This document shows, piece by piece, positions 41,202 through 49,117 of a stretch of DNA of 64,000 nt. Position numbers and translations under genes: made by a program. The DNA lies in NCBI RefSeq assembly GCF_000482705.1, contig NZ_AXWO01000001.1:124001-188000 (forward strand), read 5' to 3'. The stretch's first letter is position 1. Each line of letters starts with the position of its first letter. The notes under the pieces are model-generated. The model ran no database searches. It was not told the origin of the DNA and saw only the letters and a program-made list of their open reading frames with translations. The DNA is from Glycomyces arizonensis DSM 44726. Its GTDB lineage: Bacteria; Actinomycetota; Actinomycetes; Mycobacteriales; Micromonosporaceae.

Positions 41202-42980
41202 TCACTCCCCGAGCGAACCGTGTGACGAACTCCCCGCGGCCTTCCCCCTGAAGTGGTTCGTGATCGGCAGGCGGCGGTCGCGGCCGAACGACTTCCTGGA
41301 GATCTTGGTGCCCGGCGCGGACTGGCGGCGCTTGTACTCGGCGCCGTCGACCAGGTTCGCGACGCGCGCGACGAGGTCGGCCGGGTAGCCCTGGGCGACG
41401 AGGTCCTCGCGCCCGGCGTCGCCGTCGACGTAGGCGAGCAGCATCGGGTCGAGCACCGCGTACTCGGGCAGCGAGTCGGAGTCCTTCTGGTCGGGGCGCA
41501 GCTCGGCGCTCGGCGGCTTGAGGATGATGTTCTCGGGGATCGGCTCGGTCTCCCCCAGCTGCCTGGCGTGCTCGTTGCGCCACGTCGCCAGCTCGTAGAC
41601 GAGCGTCTTCGGGACGTCCTTGATGGGGGCGAAGCCGCCGCAGGAGTCGCCGTAGAGCGTCGAGTAGCCCACGGCGTACTCGCTCTTGTTGCCCGCGGCG
41701 AGGACGAGGTGGCCGTGCTGGTTCGACAGGGACATCCAGATGACGCCGCGCACGCGCGCCTGGAGGTTCTCCAGGGCCAGGCCGGAGAGGGACATCTGCG
41801 CGAGGTAGGCGTCGACGATGGGCTGGATCGGCTCCACGCTGTGGTGGATGCCGCAGCGCTCGGCGAGGTCGGCGGCGTCGTCCACGGAGTGCTCCGAGGA
41901 GTACTGGCTGGGGTTGGCCACGGTCCAGACCGCGTCGGGGCCGAGCGCGTCGCGGGCGAGCACGGCGGTGACCGCGGAGTCGATGCCGCCGGAGAGGCCG
42001 AGCAGCACCGACTTGAAGCCGTTCTTGCGCACGTAGTCGCCCAGGCCGAGGCGCAGTGCCTCCCAGACTTCCTCGTGGCGGCCGAGCGCGGGAACCGACG
42101 CGGCCTCGACCGGCCACTCGGGCGTCTCGACGGCCTCGGAGACGACATGGCGGGTGACGCGCATGAGCGTCGCGGCGTCGTTGGGGCGGTCGCCCTCCTG
42201 GCCCGCGGAGGCGAGGTCGAGGTCGGCGACGAGCAGCTCGGTGCCGAAGCGGCGGGCGGCGGCGACGGTGCCGCCGTCGGCGCCGACGATCGTCGAGCCG
42301 CCGTCGAAGACCAGGTCGTCCTGGCCGCCGACGATGTTGAGGTAGGCGATCGGGGCGCCGAGGGCGGCGGCGCGGCGGCGCAGCAGCTCGATGCGGTCGC
42401 CGTGCTTGCCCTGCTCGTAGGGGGAGGCGTTGATGTTGACCACGAGCCCGGCGCCCGCCTCGGCGGCGGCGGCGAACGGCACGCCCTCCTGCCAGAGGTC
42501 TTCGCAGATGGTGAAGGCCACGTCGACGCCGCCTATGCGGGCGAGGTGCAGTTCGTGGCCGGCGACGAAATACCGGTCCTCGTCGAAGACGCCGTAGTTC
42601 GGCAGGTGATGCTTGTAGTAGCGGAATAGGACCTTGCCGTCCTGGATGAGCGCAAGTGCATTGCGAATGCCGTGTCCGTGGGGGTTGCCGATGGGTCCGT
42701 CGGCGTCGAGGTAGCCCACGGCGACGGGGAGGGCGCCGTTGCCGTCGGCGGCGAGCTCGGCGGCGAGCCGATCGAGACGGCCCCGGCTGGCCTCGACGAA
42801 GGAGTGGCGCAGGGCGAGGTCTTCGACGGGGTAGCCGGTCAGGGCCTGCTCCCCGGTGGCGAGGAGGTGGGCCCCGGCCTCGGAGGCGGCGGTGGCGGCG
42901 CGCCGGATGAGTTCGGCGTTGGCGTCGAGGTCACCCACTGTCGGGTTGTCCTGGGCGAGTGCGATACGAAGCGTCGGCAT
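41202..42980 (-). CDS. nadE: Glutamine-dependent NAD+ synthetase
   Basis: Encodes 592 residues. The N-terminal amidase (1-280) has the nitrilase triad: Glu in LLATGEQALTGYP, Lys in YYKHHLPNYGVFDE and Cys in FTICEDLW. The C-terminal synthetase (about 310-592) has the PP-loop LLGLSGGIDSAVTAVL and AAGNKSEYAVGYSTLYGDSCGGFAPIKDV. It makes NAD from deamido-NAD using glutamine. The upstream TauE gene ends 32 bases before its ATG, so they may be co-transcribed. Confidence 0.95.
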   Translation of the reverse strand: MPTLRIALAQDNPTVGDLDANAELIRRAATAASEAGAHLLATGEQALTGYPVEDLALRHSFVEASRGRLDRLAAELAADGNGALPVAVGYLDADGPIGNPHGHGIRNALALIQDGKVLFRYYKHHLPNYGVFDEDRYFVAGHELHLARIGGVDVAFTICEDLWQEGVPFAAAAEAGAGLVVNINASPYEQGKHGDRIELLRRRAAALGAPIAYLNIVGGQDDLVFDGGSTIVGADGGTVAAARRFGTELLVADLDLASAGQEGDRPNDAATLMRVTRHVVSEAVETPEWPVEAASVPALGRHEEVWEALRLGLGDYVRKNGFKSVLLGLSGGIDSAVTAVLARDALGPDAVWTVANPSQYSSEHSVDDAADLAERCGIHHSVEPIQPIVDAYLAQMSLSGLALENLQARVRGVIWMSLSNQHGHLVLAAGNKSEYAVGYSTLYGDSCGGFAPIKDVPKTLVYELATWRNEHARQLGETEPIPENIILKPPSAELRPDQKDSDSLPEYAVLDPMLLAYVDGDAGREDLVAQGYPADLVARVANLVDGAEYKRRQSAPGTKISRKSFGRDRRLPITNHFRGKAAGSSSHGSLGE

Positions 42981-43012
42981 GCGCCCATTGTTCCCCCTGG
43001 GAACACCTGTCG

Positions 43013-43765
43013 TCACTTCACCATGAGAATGATGCTCAGGATCAAGCCGTAGACGATGATGGCGATGCGCAGCGGCCGCTCGGGGAGCTTCTGGAAGACG
43101 CGGGCGCCGAGGTAGCCGCCGACGAAGGTGGCCGGGACGAGCACGCCGATGGCCCACCAGGCGACGTCGGCGAAGACACCGTAGACGATGGAGGTGACCA
43201 CGCCCACGATGAAGGTGCAGAAGTTCTTCAGGGCGCCGATGCGGACGAGCTTCTCGTTCAGGCTCATGGCGATGACCGCGATGAGGACCAGGCCGAGCGC
43301 GGCGTTGAAGTAGGCGCCGTAGAGGCAGCCGAGGCCGACGCCGAGGTGCAGGGCGACCGGGTGGAGGTCCTTGCCGCCGTTGAGGGCGGTGACCTTGCGG
43401 TTGACCCAGGGGCCGACGGCCATGAGGAGCGTGGCGGCCAGGACCAGGAACGGGACGAGGTTCTCGAAGACGGCGTGCGAGGTGTTGAGCAGCAGGAGCG
43501 TGCCGCCGACGGCGGCGATCACGGCCGTGGGGATGAGGCCGAGGAGGCGGCGGCGCTGGTCGCGGAGGTGGCTCCTGGAGCCGAAGGCCGCGGCGGCGTA
43601 GGCGGGGGCGACGGCGATGCCGTTCGTGGCGTTGGCGTGGAGCGGGGGGACGCCGACGGCCAGCAGCGTGGGGTAGGTGACGAGGGAGCCGCCGCCGGCG
43701 ACGGCGTTGAGCCCGCCCGCGACGAGCCCGGCAAGGAGCAATCCGGAGACCTGAAGCAGCATCAT
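43013..43765 (-). CDS. TauE/SafE-family permease
   Basis: Encodes 250 residues with seven or eight membrane spans. The GLVAGGLNAVAGGGSLVTYPTLLAVGV start and the internal repeat GLGCLYGAYFNAALGLVLIAVI are the two half-repeats of TauE/SafE sulfite/organosulfonate exporters. It is divergent from rnpB, whose predicted 5' end lies only 28 bases from this ATG, so the two promoters overlap. Substrate unknown. Confidence 0.88.
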   Translation of the reverse strand: MMLLQVSGLLLAGLVAGGLNAVAGGGSLVTYPTLLAVGVPPLHANATNGIAVAPAYAAAAFGSRSHLRDQRRRLLGLIPTAVIAAVGGTLLLLNTSHAVFENLVPFLVLAATLLMAVGPWVNRKVTALNGGKDLHPVALHLGVGLGCLYGAYFNAALGLVLIAVIAMSLNEKLVRIGALKNFCTFIVGVVTSIVYGVFADVAWWAIGVLVPATFVGGYLGARVFQKLPERPLRIAIIVYGLILSIILMVK

Positions 43766-43793
43766 GGCGTCCGACAGCGTACGCTTGAGCGCT

Positions 43794-44247
43794 GGGACGA
43801 GTCGGCCAGGCGGTCGCGGCAGTGACGGCTGTGTCTTTTGAGGCGCGGCTCCAGCTGTCGAGGAACGTCCGGACTCCTCAGGGCAGGGTGGTTGTTAACG
43901 GCAACCCGGGGCGACCCGCGGGACAGTGCCACAGAAAGCAGACCGCCGGTCGCTTCGCGAAACCGAGTGTGAATTCGGTGGCGCGGAAGGCCGGTAAGGG
44001 TGAAACGGTGGTGTAAGAGACCACCAGCGCCGCCGGTGACGGCGGCGGCTCGGTAAACCCCACCCGGAGCAAGGTCAAGAGGAGCCGTTCGCGGCTCTGC
44101 GCGAAGGTTGGAGGGCGGCCCGCCCGAAGCGCGCCGAATGGAATCGACGCCGACCTTCGCGGGTAGACCGCTCGAGCGCGCCGGCAACGGCGCGCCTAGA
44201 TGGATGGCCGCCCACGACAGAATCCGGCGTATCGGCCGACTCGTCCC
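43794..44247 (+). ncRNA. rnpB: RNase P RNA (class A)
   Basis: The P1 helix is formed by GGGACGAGTCGGCC (43794-43807) and GGCCGACTCGTCCC (44234-44247). The conserved core boxes are GAGGAACGTCCGG (43860-43872) and ACAGAATCCGG (44217-44227), which pair as P4. GACAGTGCCACAGAAAGC, AGGGTGAAACGG, GTAAACCCCACCCGGAGCAAG and GCCTAGATGGATG blocks follow in the order known for actinobacterial RNase P RNAs. The catalytic RNA matures tRNA 5' ends. TACGCT (43780-43785) is a good -10 box for its start. Ends are set from P1, so a few extra bases are possible. Confidence 0.93.
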
Positions 44248-44528
44248 CCAGTTTCGACATCAAGTCGGATATCCGACATGCCAGATCGCCGCATTGCTCC
44301 GGCAGTGGGGTTGCGCCGACACGTGACTGCGGGTAGCCGAATGGCGCCGATTCGCATGGAACATAGGGTGCGATTGGAGCATTCGAGGCAAGCGCTCACG
44401 AGGGCGCGCATTCGAGCCGAACGATTTTAGCAGTCAAGCGCCCAGGGATCAAATTGTGCATATGCACGTGCATCCGCACGGTCTGAGGCACGTGCAAAAT
44501 GATCACCGTCTGCGGCTATAACCGATCT
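44248..44528. other. Interval with short perfect palindromes
   Basis: No gene. GTCGGATATCCGAC (44264-44277) and GTGCATATGCAC (44455-44466) are perfect palindromes. Two GCACGTGC blocks flank a short spacer around 44465-44495. They could be operators for the small gene that follows. No clear rnpB terminator is seen. Confidence 0.4.
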
Positions 44529-44780
44529 ATGGGAAACAATGTCACCTTCTTGTTCCTGGCGATCGTCGTCGTGCTGGCCGGTCTCGTCGCGTTCGTCTCC
44601 TTCCTGTCGCTCAGGGGCAGCAAGCCGCGGGAACGCCCGGACATCCTGCGGGCTCTCGGCGAGTTCACCACCGCGTTCGTGAGCGCGGTGATCCTCGTCC
44701 TGCACCGCCGCGGCCCCCGCCGACCCGAGCAGCCGCCGGATCAGGGGACCGACGAAGCCCCGGCGTCCGAGTCCGCCTGA
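44529..44780 (+). CDS. Small single-span membrane protein
   Basis: Encodes 83 residues from ATG 44529, which lies six bases after TATAAC (44517-44522), pointing to a leaderless mRNA. One strong span, NVTFLFLAIVVVLAGLVAFVSFLSL (about 4-28), is followed by a cytoplasmic helix and a Pro/Arg then acidic tail. No family recognised. The NUDIX gene follows after 41 bases. Confidence 0.5.
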   Translation: MGNNVTFLFLAIVVVLAGLVAFVSFLSLRGSKPRERPDILRALGEFTTAFVSAVILVLHRRGPRRPEQPPDQGTDEAPASESA

Positions 44781-44821
44781 CAGTCCACGGACACAGCGCC
44801 TGGGCCCGATAGGGTGTGCCG

Positions 44822-45334
44822 GTGACTCCCTCTGTGCAGCGGCGCCGGGCGCCCTTGGTCCGCCGGGTCGTCGGCCTGGTGTTCTACAGCCTGCCGCACC
44901 CCGTGCGGCGCCGGATCGTGCGGATCGCGACGCCCACCTACACCCTCGGGTCGGTCGTGCTGGTGATGGACGAGGCGCGCGAGCACCTGCTCATGCTGCG
45001 CCAGCCGCCGGGGCGGCGCTGGACGCTCCCGGCAGGACTGCTGAACCGCCGCGAGCAGCCCGTCGAGGGCGCCAGGCGCGAGCTGGCCGAGGAGACCGGG
45101 ATCGAGGCCGACCTCGACGAGCTGGTCCCCGGGGTCCCCTGCGCGGTGGTGCACACCAGCGGCCGCTGGGTCGACAACGTCTTCCGCCTGGTGCGCGACC
45201 CCGCCACCACGCAGGTCATCGTCGACGGCCACGAGGTGTGGGACGCCGCCTGGTACCCGGTCGGGGCCCTGCCCGAGATGACGCGCGCGACGGCCCGGCT
45301 CCTGTCGCACTACGGGCTCGGCCCGCAGGCATAG
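44822..45334 (+). CDS. NUDIX hydrolase
   Basis: Encodes 170 residues. The Nudix box is GLLNRREQPVEGARRELAEETGIEAD, matching GX5EX7REUXEEXGU except that the Gln-Pro-Val region is normal spacing (about residues 80-105), so metal-binding Glu residues are kept. The substrate is an unidentified nucleoside-diphosphate-linked compound. GTG 44822 lies six bases after TAGGGT (44810-44815), so a leaderless start is favoured over GTG 44816. A convergent hairpin separates it from ctaF. Confidence 0.88.
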   Translation: MTPSVQRRRAPLVRRVVGLVFYSLPHPVRRRIVRIATPTYTLGSVVLVMDEAREHLLMLRQPPGRRWTLPAGLLNRREQPVEGARRELAEETGIEADLDELVPGVPCAVVHTSGRWVDNVFRLVRDPATTQVIVDGHEVWDAAWYPVGALPEMTRATARLLSHYGLGPQA

Positions 45335-45336
45335 CG

Positions 45337-45367
45337 ACGGGGGCCGGGTGCGGCACCCGGCCCCCGT
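45337..45367 (+). terminator. Hairpin terminator between NUDIX and ctaF
   Basis: 14-bp stem ACGGGGGCCGGGTG (45337-45350) and CACCCGGCCCCCGT (45354-45367), three-base loop, between two convergent stops. Confidence 0.85.
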
Positions 45368-45381
45368 GCAGAGGTCGTGGA

Positions 45382-45828
45382 CTACTGCGGGCCGACCTTG
45401 CGCGTGCCCGTGTAGTACTCGAAGGTCAGACCGCCGGTGGCGAACAGCAGCGCCACCCCGCCGGTCGCCATCAGCCACGGCTGCCAGAACACGACGCCGA
45501 TTCCCGCGAGCACGGCCGTCAGGGCCAGGCCCAGCGGCCAGTACGAGCCGGGGCTGAAGAAGCCGACCTCGCCCGCCATGTCGGAGATCTCGCCGTCGGC
45601 CCGGTCCTCCGGGCGCGGGTCGATGCGCCGGGAGATCATCCAGAACACGAGCCAGACCATGCCGGTCAGGAGCCCCGAGAAGATCAGGGCCAGCGTCCCG
45701 ACCCACTCGACCTGGTCGGGGTGCCCGTAGGCGGGGTTCTCGTTGTTGTAGGTGGACCAGGCGTAGATGGCCGCGAACACGAACATCGTGACGGCCGTGA
45801 TGAGGAAGAGCTTGCTCTCGGTCTTCAT
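45382..45828 (-). CDS. ctaF: Cytochrome c oxidase subunit IV, actinobacterial type
   Basis: Encodes 148 residues with four membrane spans (about 8-26, 42-65, 97-114 and 118-138) and the conserved STYNNENPAYGH and ISDMAGEVGFFSPGSYWPLGLA segments of the small actinobacterial aa3 oxidase subunit IV. It follows ctaC by 12 bases. The catalytic ctaD is not between them as in Streptomyces; the order here resembles mycobacteria, where ctaD is elsewhere. Confidence 0.93.
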   Translation of the reverse strand: MKTESKLFLITAVTMFVFAAIYAWSTYNNENPAYGHPDQVEWVGTLALIFSGLLTGMVWLVFWMISRRIDPRPEDRADGEISDMAGEVGFFSPGSYWPLGLALTAVLAGIGVVFWQPWLMATGGVALLFATGGLTFEYYTGTRKVGPQ

Positions 45829-45840
45829 GATCGTCGCCCC

Positions 45841-46788
45841 TTAGCTCGCGGTGCCCGAGTTCGGGTCGGTGTCGAAGGTGTGCGTGGTCGTGGCGTACGG
45901 GTCCTGCCCGATCGCCTCGAGCGCCTCGGCCGTCGTGGCGCCGTCGATCCGCTCGTCGATGAAGGTCTCGTAGTCGTCCGGCGAGACCACGCGCATCTCG
46001 AAGTTCATGAACGCGTGGTAGGCGCCGCACAGCTCGGCGCAGCGGCCGACGTAGGTGCCCTCGGTGTTGAAGTCGACCTCGAACTCGCTGAACTGGTTGT
46101 CGTCACCGGGGATCACGTCGCGCTTGAACAGCAGGTCCGGAACCCAGAAGGAGTGGATGACGTCCTCGGAGCGCAGGACGAAGCGCACGTCGTCCTCGTT
46201 CGGGACCACGACGATCGGGATGTACTCCGAGTCGCCGGTCTCGACGATCGGCTCGCCCTGGGCGGTCTCGATCGGCTCGCAGTCCTCGCCCTTGTACTCG
46301 AACTGCCAGTTCCACTTGAAGGCGGTGACCTCGGTGCAGGCGTTCGGGTGCTCGCTGACGTAGGTGACCTCGTCCTGCACGATCACCGTGAAGTAGAAGA
46401 GCACGCCGATGAGGATGAACGGCAGGCCGGTGAAGGTGAGCTCCGCGGGCAGGTTGTACTTCGTCTGCGGCGGGAGGAACTCCTCGCCGAGGCGCTCCTG
46501 CGACGGGAGCCTCGTGTCGCGCTTCCTGTAGGCGGCGATGCACCAGAAGGTCAGGCCCCACACGATGACGCCGACGACGAGCGCGGCGAGGGTGGCGCCG
46601 ATCCACAGGCTCATCATCATCTCGGACTGGTCGGTCGGCGTCGTCCGGGGCCACCCGAAGTACAGGGCGTCTTCGAAGCTGCAACCGGTGAGCAGCACGG
46701 GAAGCAGCGCAGCGATTCCGGTGAGACCTATGGCGCGGCGGGCTCGGCCGCGAGATTCCCGGGACGGTTTTCCGACCACCTGTCTCAT
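45841..46788 (-). CDS. ctaC: Cytochrome c oxidase subunit II
   Basis: Encodes 315 residues. Twin-arginine-rich n-region, then a lipobox LLPVLLTGC with Cys36. Two membrane spans follow (about 62-85 and 112-132), then the external cupredoxin domain. The CuA site is HSFWVPDLLFK plus CAELCGAYHAFM, giving the two Cys, His and Met ligands. It accepts electrons from cytochrome c of the bc1 complex. The ATG at 46788 sits 143 bases from the divergent desulfurase start. Confidence 0.94.
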   Translation of the reverse strand: MRQVVGKPSRESRGRARRAIGLTGIAALLPVLLTGCSFEDALYFGWPRTTPTDQSEMMMSLWIGATLAALVVGVIVWGLTFWCIAAYRKRDTRLPSQERLGEEFLPPQTKYNLPAELTFTGLPFILIGVLFYFTVIVQDEVTYVSEHPNACTEVTAFKWNWQFEYKGEDCEPIETAQGEPIVETGDSEYIPIVVVPNEDDVRFVLRSEDVIHSFWVPDLLFKRDVIPGDDNQFSEFEVDFNTEGTYVGRCAELCGAYHAFMNFEMRVVSPDDYETFIDERIDGATTAEALEAIGQDPYATTTHTFDTDPNSGTAS

Positions 46789-46931
46789 GCCTTTCTCAGC
46801 GCTCGGCTGCGACTGGCCGCCGCCGGGCAGGCGGCGCCACGCAGATCTAACGGACCAGAGCCTACTGCCCCGGTACCGGGCCCGGGCGCAAGGGGTTGGG
46901 TTGGGTGCTCCGCGTCTTCTAGATTGGGGAG

Positions 46932-48773
46932 GTGACCGAGACATACCTCGACGGTGCGACCGCGCAGCCACCGCATCCGGCCGCCAAGGACGCATATGCT
47001 GCGGCTTTGTCGGAGGGCTGGGCGGGCCCCGGCAGATTGTACACATTGGGCCGACGATCGCGGATGCTGCTGGAGGCGGCGCGCCGGTCGGCGGCCGCGT
47101 CGCTGGGGGTGGCGCCCGATGAGGTCACTTTCACATCGAGTGGGACACAGGCCGTGCACGCCGGGGTACTGGGCGTGATCGCGGCGCGGAGCGAGCCGGG
47201 CGCCCTCGTCTACGGCGCGGTGGAGCACTCCTCGGTCCTGCACGCGGCCCGCTGGCACGAGCAGCGCGGCGGCGCGGCGGTCGAGGTACCGGTGGACCGC
47301 CTCGGGCGCGTCGACGCCGATCCGCTCGCCGAGACCGGCGAGGCGGCCCTCGTGGCGGTGCAGAGCGCCAACCACGAGGTGGGCACCCGCCAGCCGGTCG
47401 CGGCGATCGCGGCGGGCCTGGGCGGCGTCCCGCTGGTGTGCGACGCGGCGGCGAGCCTGCCGTGGGAGCCGGTGCCGGACGGCTGGTCGGTCCTGGCGGC
47501 GAGCGCCCGCAAATGGGGCGGCCTGGCCGGGTGCGGGATCCTGGTGGTCCGGGGCGGCACGAGGTGGCGCAACCCGTTCCCCGGGGAGGACTCCTCGCTG
47601 CAGGAGGCGATCGGCGAGGTGGACGTGCCCGCGGCGGTCGCAGCGGCGGCCTCGCTGCGGGCGGTGGTGGCCGAGCGCGAGGCGCTCGCGAAGCGGGCGC
47701 GGGCGCTCACCGAGCGGATCCGCGAGCACATCGCCGAGACGGTCCCGGAGGTGGAGCTGCCCGGCGACCCGGTCGACCGGCTCCCGCACATCGTGACGTT
47801 CTCCTGCCTGGGCGTGGACGGCGAGGTGCTGCTCACCGAGCTGAACCGAGCGGGCTTCGCGGTCTCCTCGGGCTCGGCGTGCGCCTCGACGCGGCTGCGC
47901 CCCTCGCACGTGCTGCAGGCGATGGGCGTGCTCAGCCACGGCAACGTGCGCGTCTCCCTGCACCGCGAGACGACGGAGGCGGAGGTGGACCGGTTCCTGG
48001 AAGTCCTGCCGGGCGTCGTGGAGGGCATCCGGCGCCTCTCCTCCTTATCGGCGCGGCTCGCGGGCCGCGCCGCGAGGGGCGGGCGGTCAGCGCAGGTCGG
48101 CGAACCGGGCGGCGATCTCCAGGGCGGCCTCGGTGGTGCTCCCGGCGGTGAGCGCGGGCGACCCGGCGGCCGCTCCGGCCAGCGGAGGGCCGTCCGCCGG
48201 GACGGTCTCGGTGATCCGTCCCCGTACGGTGTCGGCGGCCTCGGCTATGTCCTCCCATTCGTCGAGGAGCGCCTGGGCCCGCCCGGGCGGCAGCTCCCCC
48301 GCGCTGAGCGCCTCGGCCATGGTCTCGTCCATGATGACCACGGCCCGGTGCATCATCTTGAGCAGCACGGTCGCCGACTCGGCGGTGAGCTCGTCGAGGG
48401 CCCGCAGCGCGGGCCCGAACGGCCCCGGCTCGATCGGCGACGCGCCGCAGCGCACCCGCGGGGCGGGGTCGACCTCGTAGCCGGCGCCCCTGAGCTCCTG
48501 ATCGGTGTGCTGGAGGGTCTCGACGGCGAGGGCGAGGGCCGGTCCGAGCGTCTTGAGGATCGCCGCTCGCTCGCCGAGGGACTGTTCGAGGCCGTTCAGC
48601 TCGTCTTCGAGGACCGCGGCCTCCTCGCGCACGCGCTCGTGGTCGGCCCCGGTCCAAGCGGCGCCGATGCCGTCGACGTGCGAGCGGTAGCCTTCCCGGC
48701 CGGACGACAGGTCGGCCGCCGCGCCTTCGAACTCGTCGCCGCAGGACTCGAATTCGGCCGGGGCGGCGTCTAG
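46932..48773 (+). CDS. Cysteine desulfurase-like protein whose frame lacks a nearby stop
   Basis: Residues 1-370 are a class V aminotransferase of NifS/IscS type: YLDGATAQPPHPAA, SSGTQAVHAGVLG, VEHSSVL, CDAAAS, SARKWGGLAG (PLP-Lys) and SSGSACASTRLRPSHVLQAMG with the active-site Cys. It removes sulfur from cysteine for Fe-S or thio-cofactors. Family proteins end near FLEVLPGVVEGIR. Here no frame has a stop there, and the reading frame runs about 245 residues further, antisense to the convergent gene, to 48773. Start GTG 46932 is six bases after TAGATT, so probably leaderless. True end is uncertain. Confidence 0.8.
   Translation: MTETYLDGATAQPPHPAAKDAYAAALSEGWAGPGRLYTLGRRSRMLLEAARRSAAASLGVAPDEVTFTSSGTQAVHAGVLGVIAARSEPGALVYGAVEHSSVLHAARWHEQRGGAAVEVPVDRLGRVDADPLAETGEAALVAVQSANHEVGTRQPVAAIAAGLGGVPLVCDAAASLPWEPVPDGWSVLAASARKWGGLAGCGILVVRGGTRWRNPFPGEDSSLQEAIGEVDVPAAVAAAASLRAVVAEREALAKRARALTERIREHIAETVPEVELPGDPVDRLPHIVTFSCLGVDGEVLLTELNRAGFAVSSGSACASTRLRPSHVLQAMGVLSHGNVRVSLHRETTEAEVDRFLEVLPGVVEGIRRLSSLSARLAGRAARGGRSAQVGEPGGDLQGGLGGAPGGERGRPGGRSGQRRAVRRDGLGDPSPYGVGGLGYVLPFVEERLGPPGRQLPRAERLGHGLVHDDHGPVHHLEQHGRRLGGELVEGPQRGPERPRLDRRRAAAHPRGGVDLVAGAPELLIGVLEGLDGEGEGRSERLEDRRSLAEGLFEAVQLVFEDRGLLAHALVVGPGPSGADAVDVRAVAFPAGRQVGRRAFELVAAGLEFGRGGV
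48049..48072. terminator. Hairpin between convergent genes
   Basis: CGGCGCGGC (48049-48057) and GCCGCGCCG (48064-48072) with a six-base loop. This is where the desulfurase transcript would be expected to end, although its frame has no stop before it. Confidence 0.55.
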
Positions 48774-48794
48774 TACCTCTTGATAGTTCGGCAT
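48087..48794 (-). CDS. WXG100-like helical protein (type VII secretion-associated)
   Basis: Encodes 235 residues, largely helical. The N-terminal 100 residues (YQEVLDAAPAEFESCGDEFEGAAADL, AAWTGADHERVREEAAVLEDELNGLEQ) look like a WXG100/ESX helical hairpin with a Trp-Thr-Gly turn. A second helical region (about 125-225) follows. No signal peptide. It is the last gene after the small EspC-like and YbaB-like genes, a grouping seen around ESX-linked proteins in actinomycetes. Secretion by a type VII system is inferred only. Confidence 0.6.
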   Translation of the reverse strand: MPNYQEVLDAAPAEFESCGDEFEGAAADLSSGREGYRSHVDGIGAAWTGADHERVREEAAVLEDELNGLEQSLGERAAILKTLGPALALAVETLQHTDQELRGAGYEVDPAPRVRCGASPIEPGPFGPALRALDELTAESATVLLKMMHRAVVIMDETMAEALSAGELPPGRAQALLDEWEDIAEAADTVRGRITETVPADGPPLAGAAAGSPALTAGSTTEAALEIAARFADLR

Positions 48795-48805
48795 GTCTCT
48801 CCGAT

Positions 48806-49117
48806 CTACGAGGGCGGGTCGATGCGGTCGAATTCGGCGGCGGCGGCCTCGTCGCCGCTCTCGCGGTCGTCGGCGGCCCTGATGACGCGGACCGCCTGGT
48901 CGTCGAGCCGCTCGCCGATCGCGGCGACGGACCGCCCGTATTCGTCGGCGATCGCGGCGAGTCCCGCGGCCGAGGCGAACCCCCGGTTGGCGTGGGCGGT
49001 CCGCTGGACGGCGTCGGCGATCCGGACGGGGACGCGGCCGGTGTCGTCGGGGAGGGCCCGGATCCGGCGGGCGGCGGCGCGGACCTCGTCGGCGTGGAAC
49101 TCGTTCGGTGCGGTCAC
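48806..49117 (-). CDS. Small helical protein, EspC/ESX-associated type
   Basis: Encodes 103 residues from GTG 49117; GGAGG seven bases upstream, and a four-base GTGA overlap with the YbaB-type gene. The sequence FHADEVRAAARRIRALPDD, then ANRGFASAAGLAAIADEYGRSVAAIGERLDDQAVRVIRAADD resembles the ESX-1 secretion-associated EspC-like family of short helical proteins. Tail is acidic. It lies 11 bases before the WXG100-like gene, so both are probably made as a pair. Confidence 0.6.
   Translation of the reverse strand: MTAPNEFHADEVRAAARRIRALPDDTGRVPVRIADAVQRTAHANRGFASAAGLAAIADEYGRSVAAIGERLDDQAVRVIRAADDRESGDEAAAAEFDRIDPPS

Noticed and set aside
43762-44187. Several open frames of 60-140 codons on both strands
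   Set aside because: They fall inside RNase P RNA, whose P1 and P4 pairings and core boxes are all present; no protein family fits.
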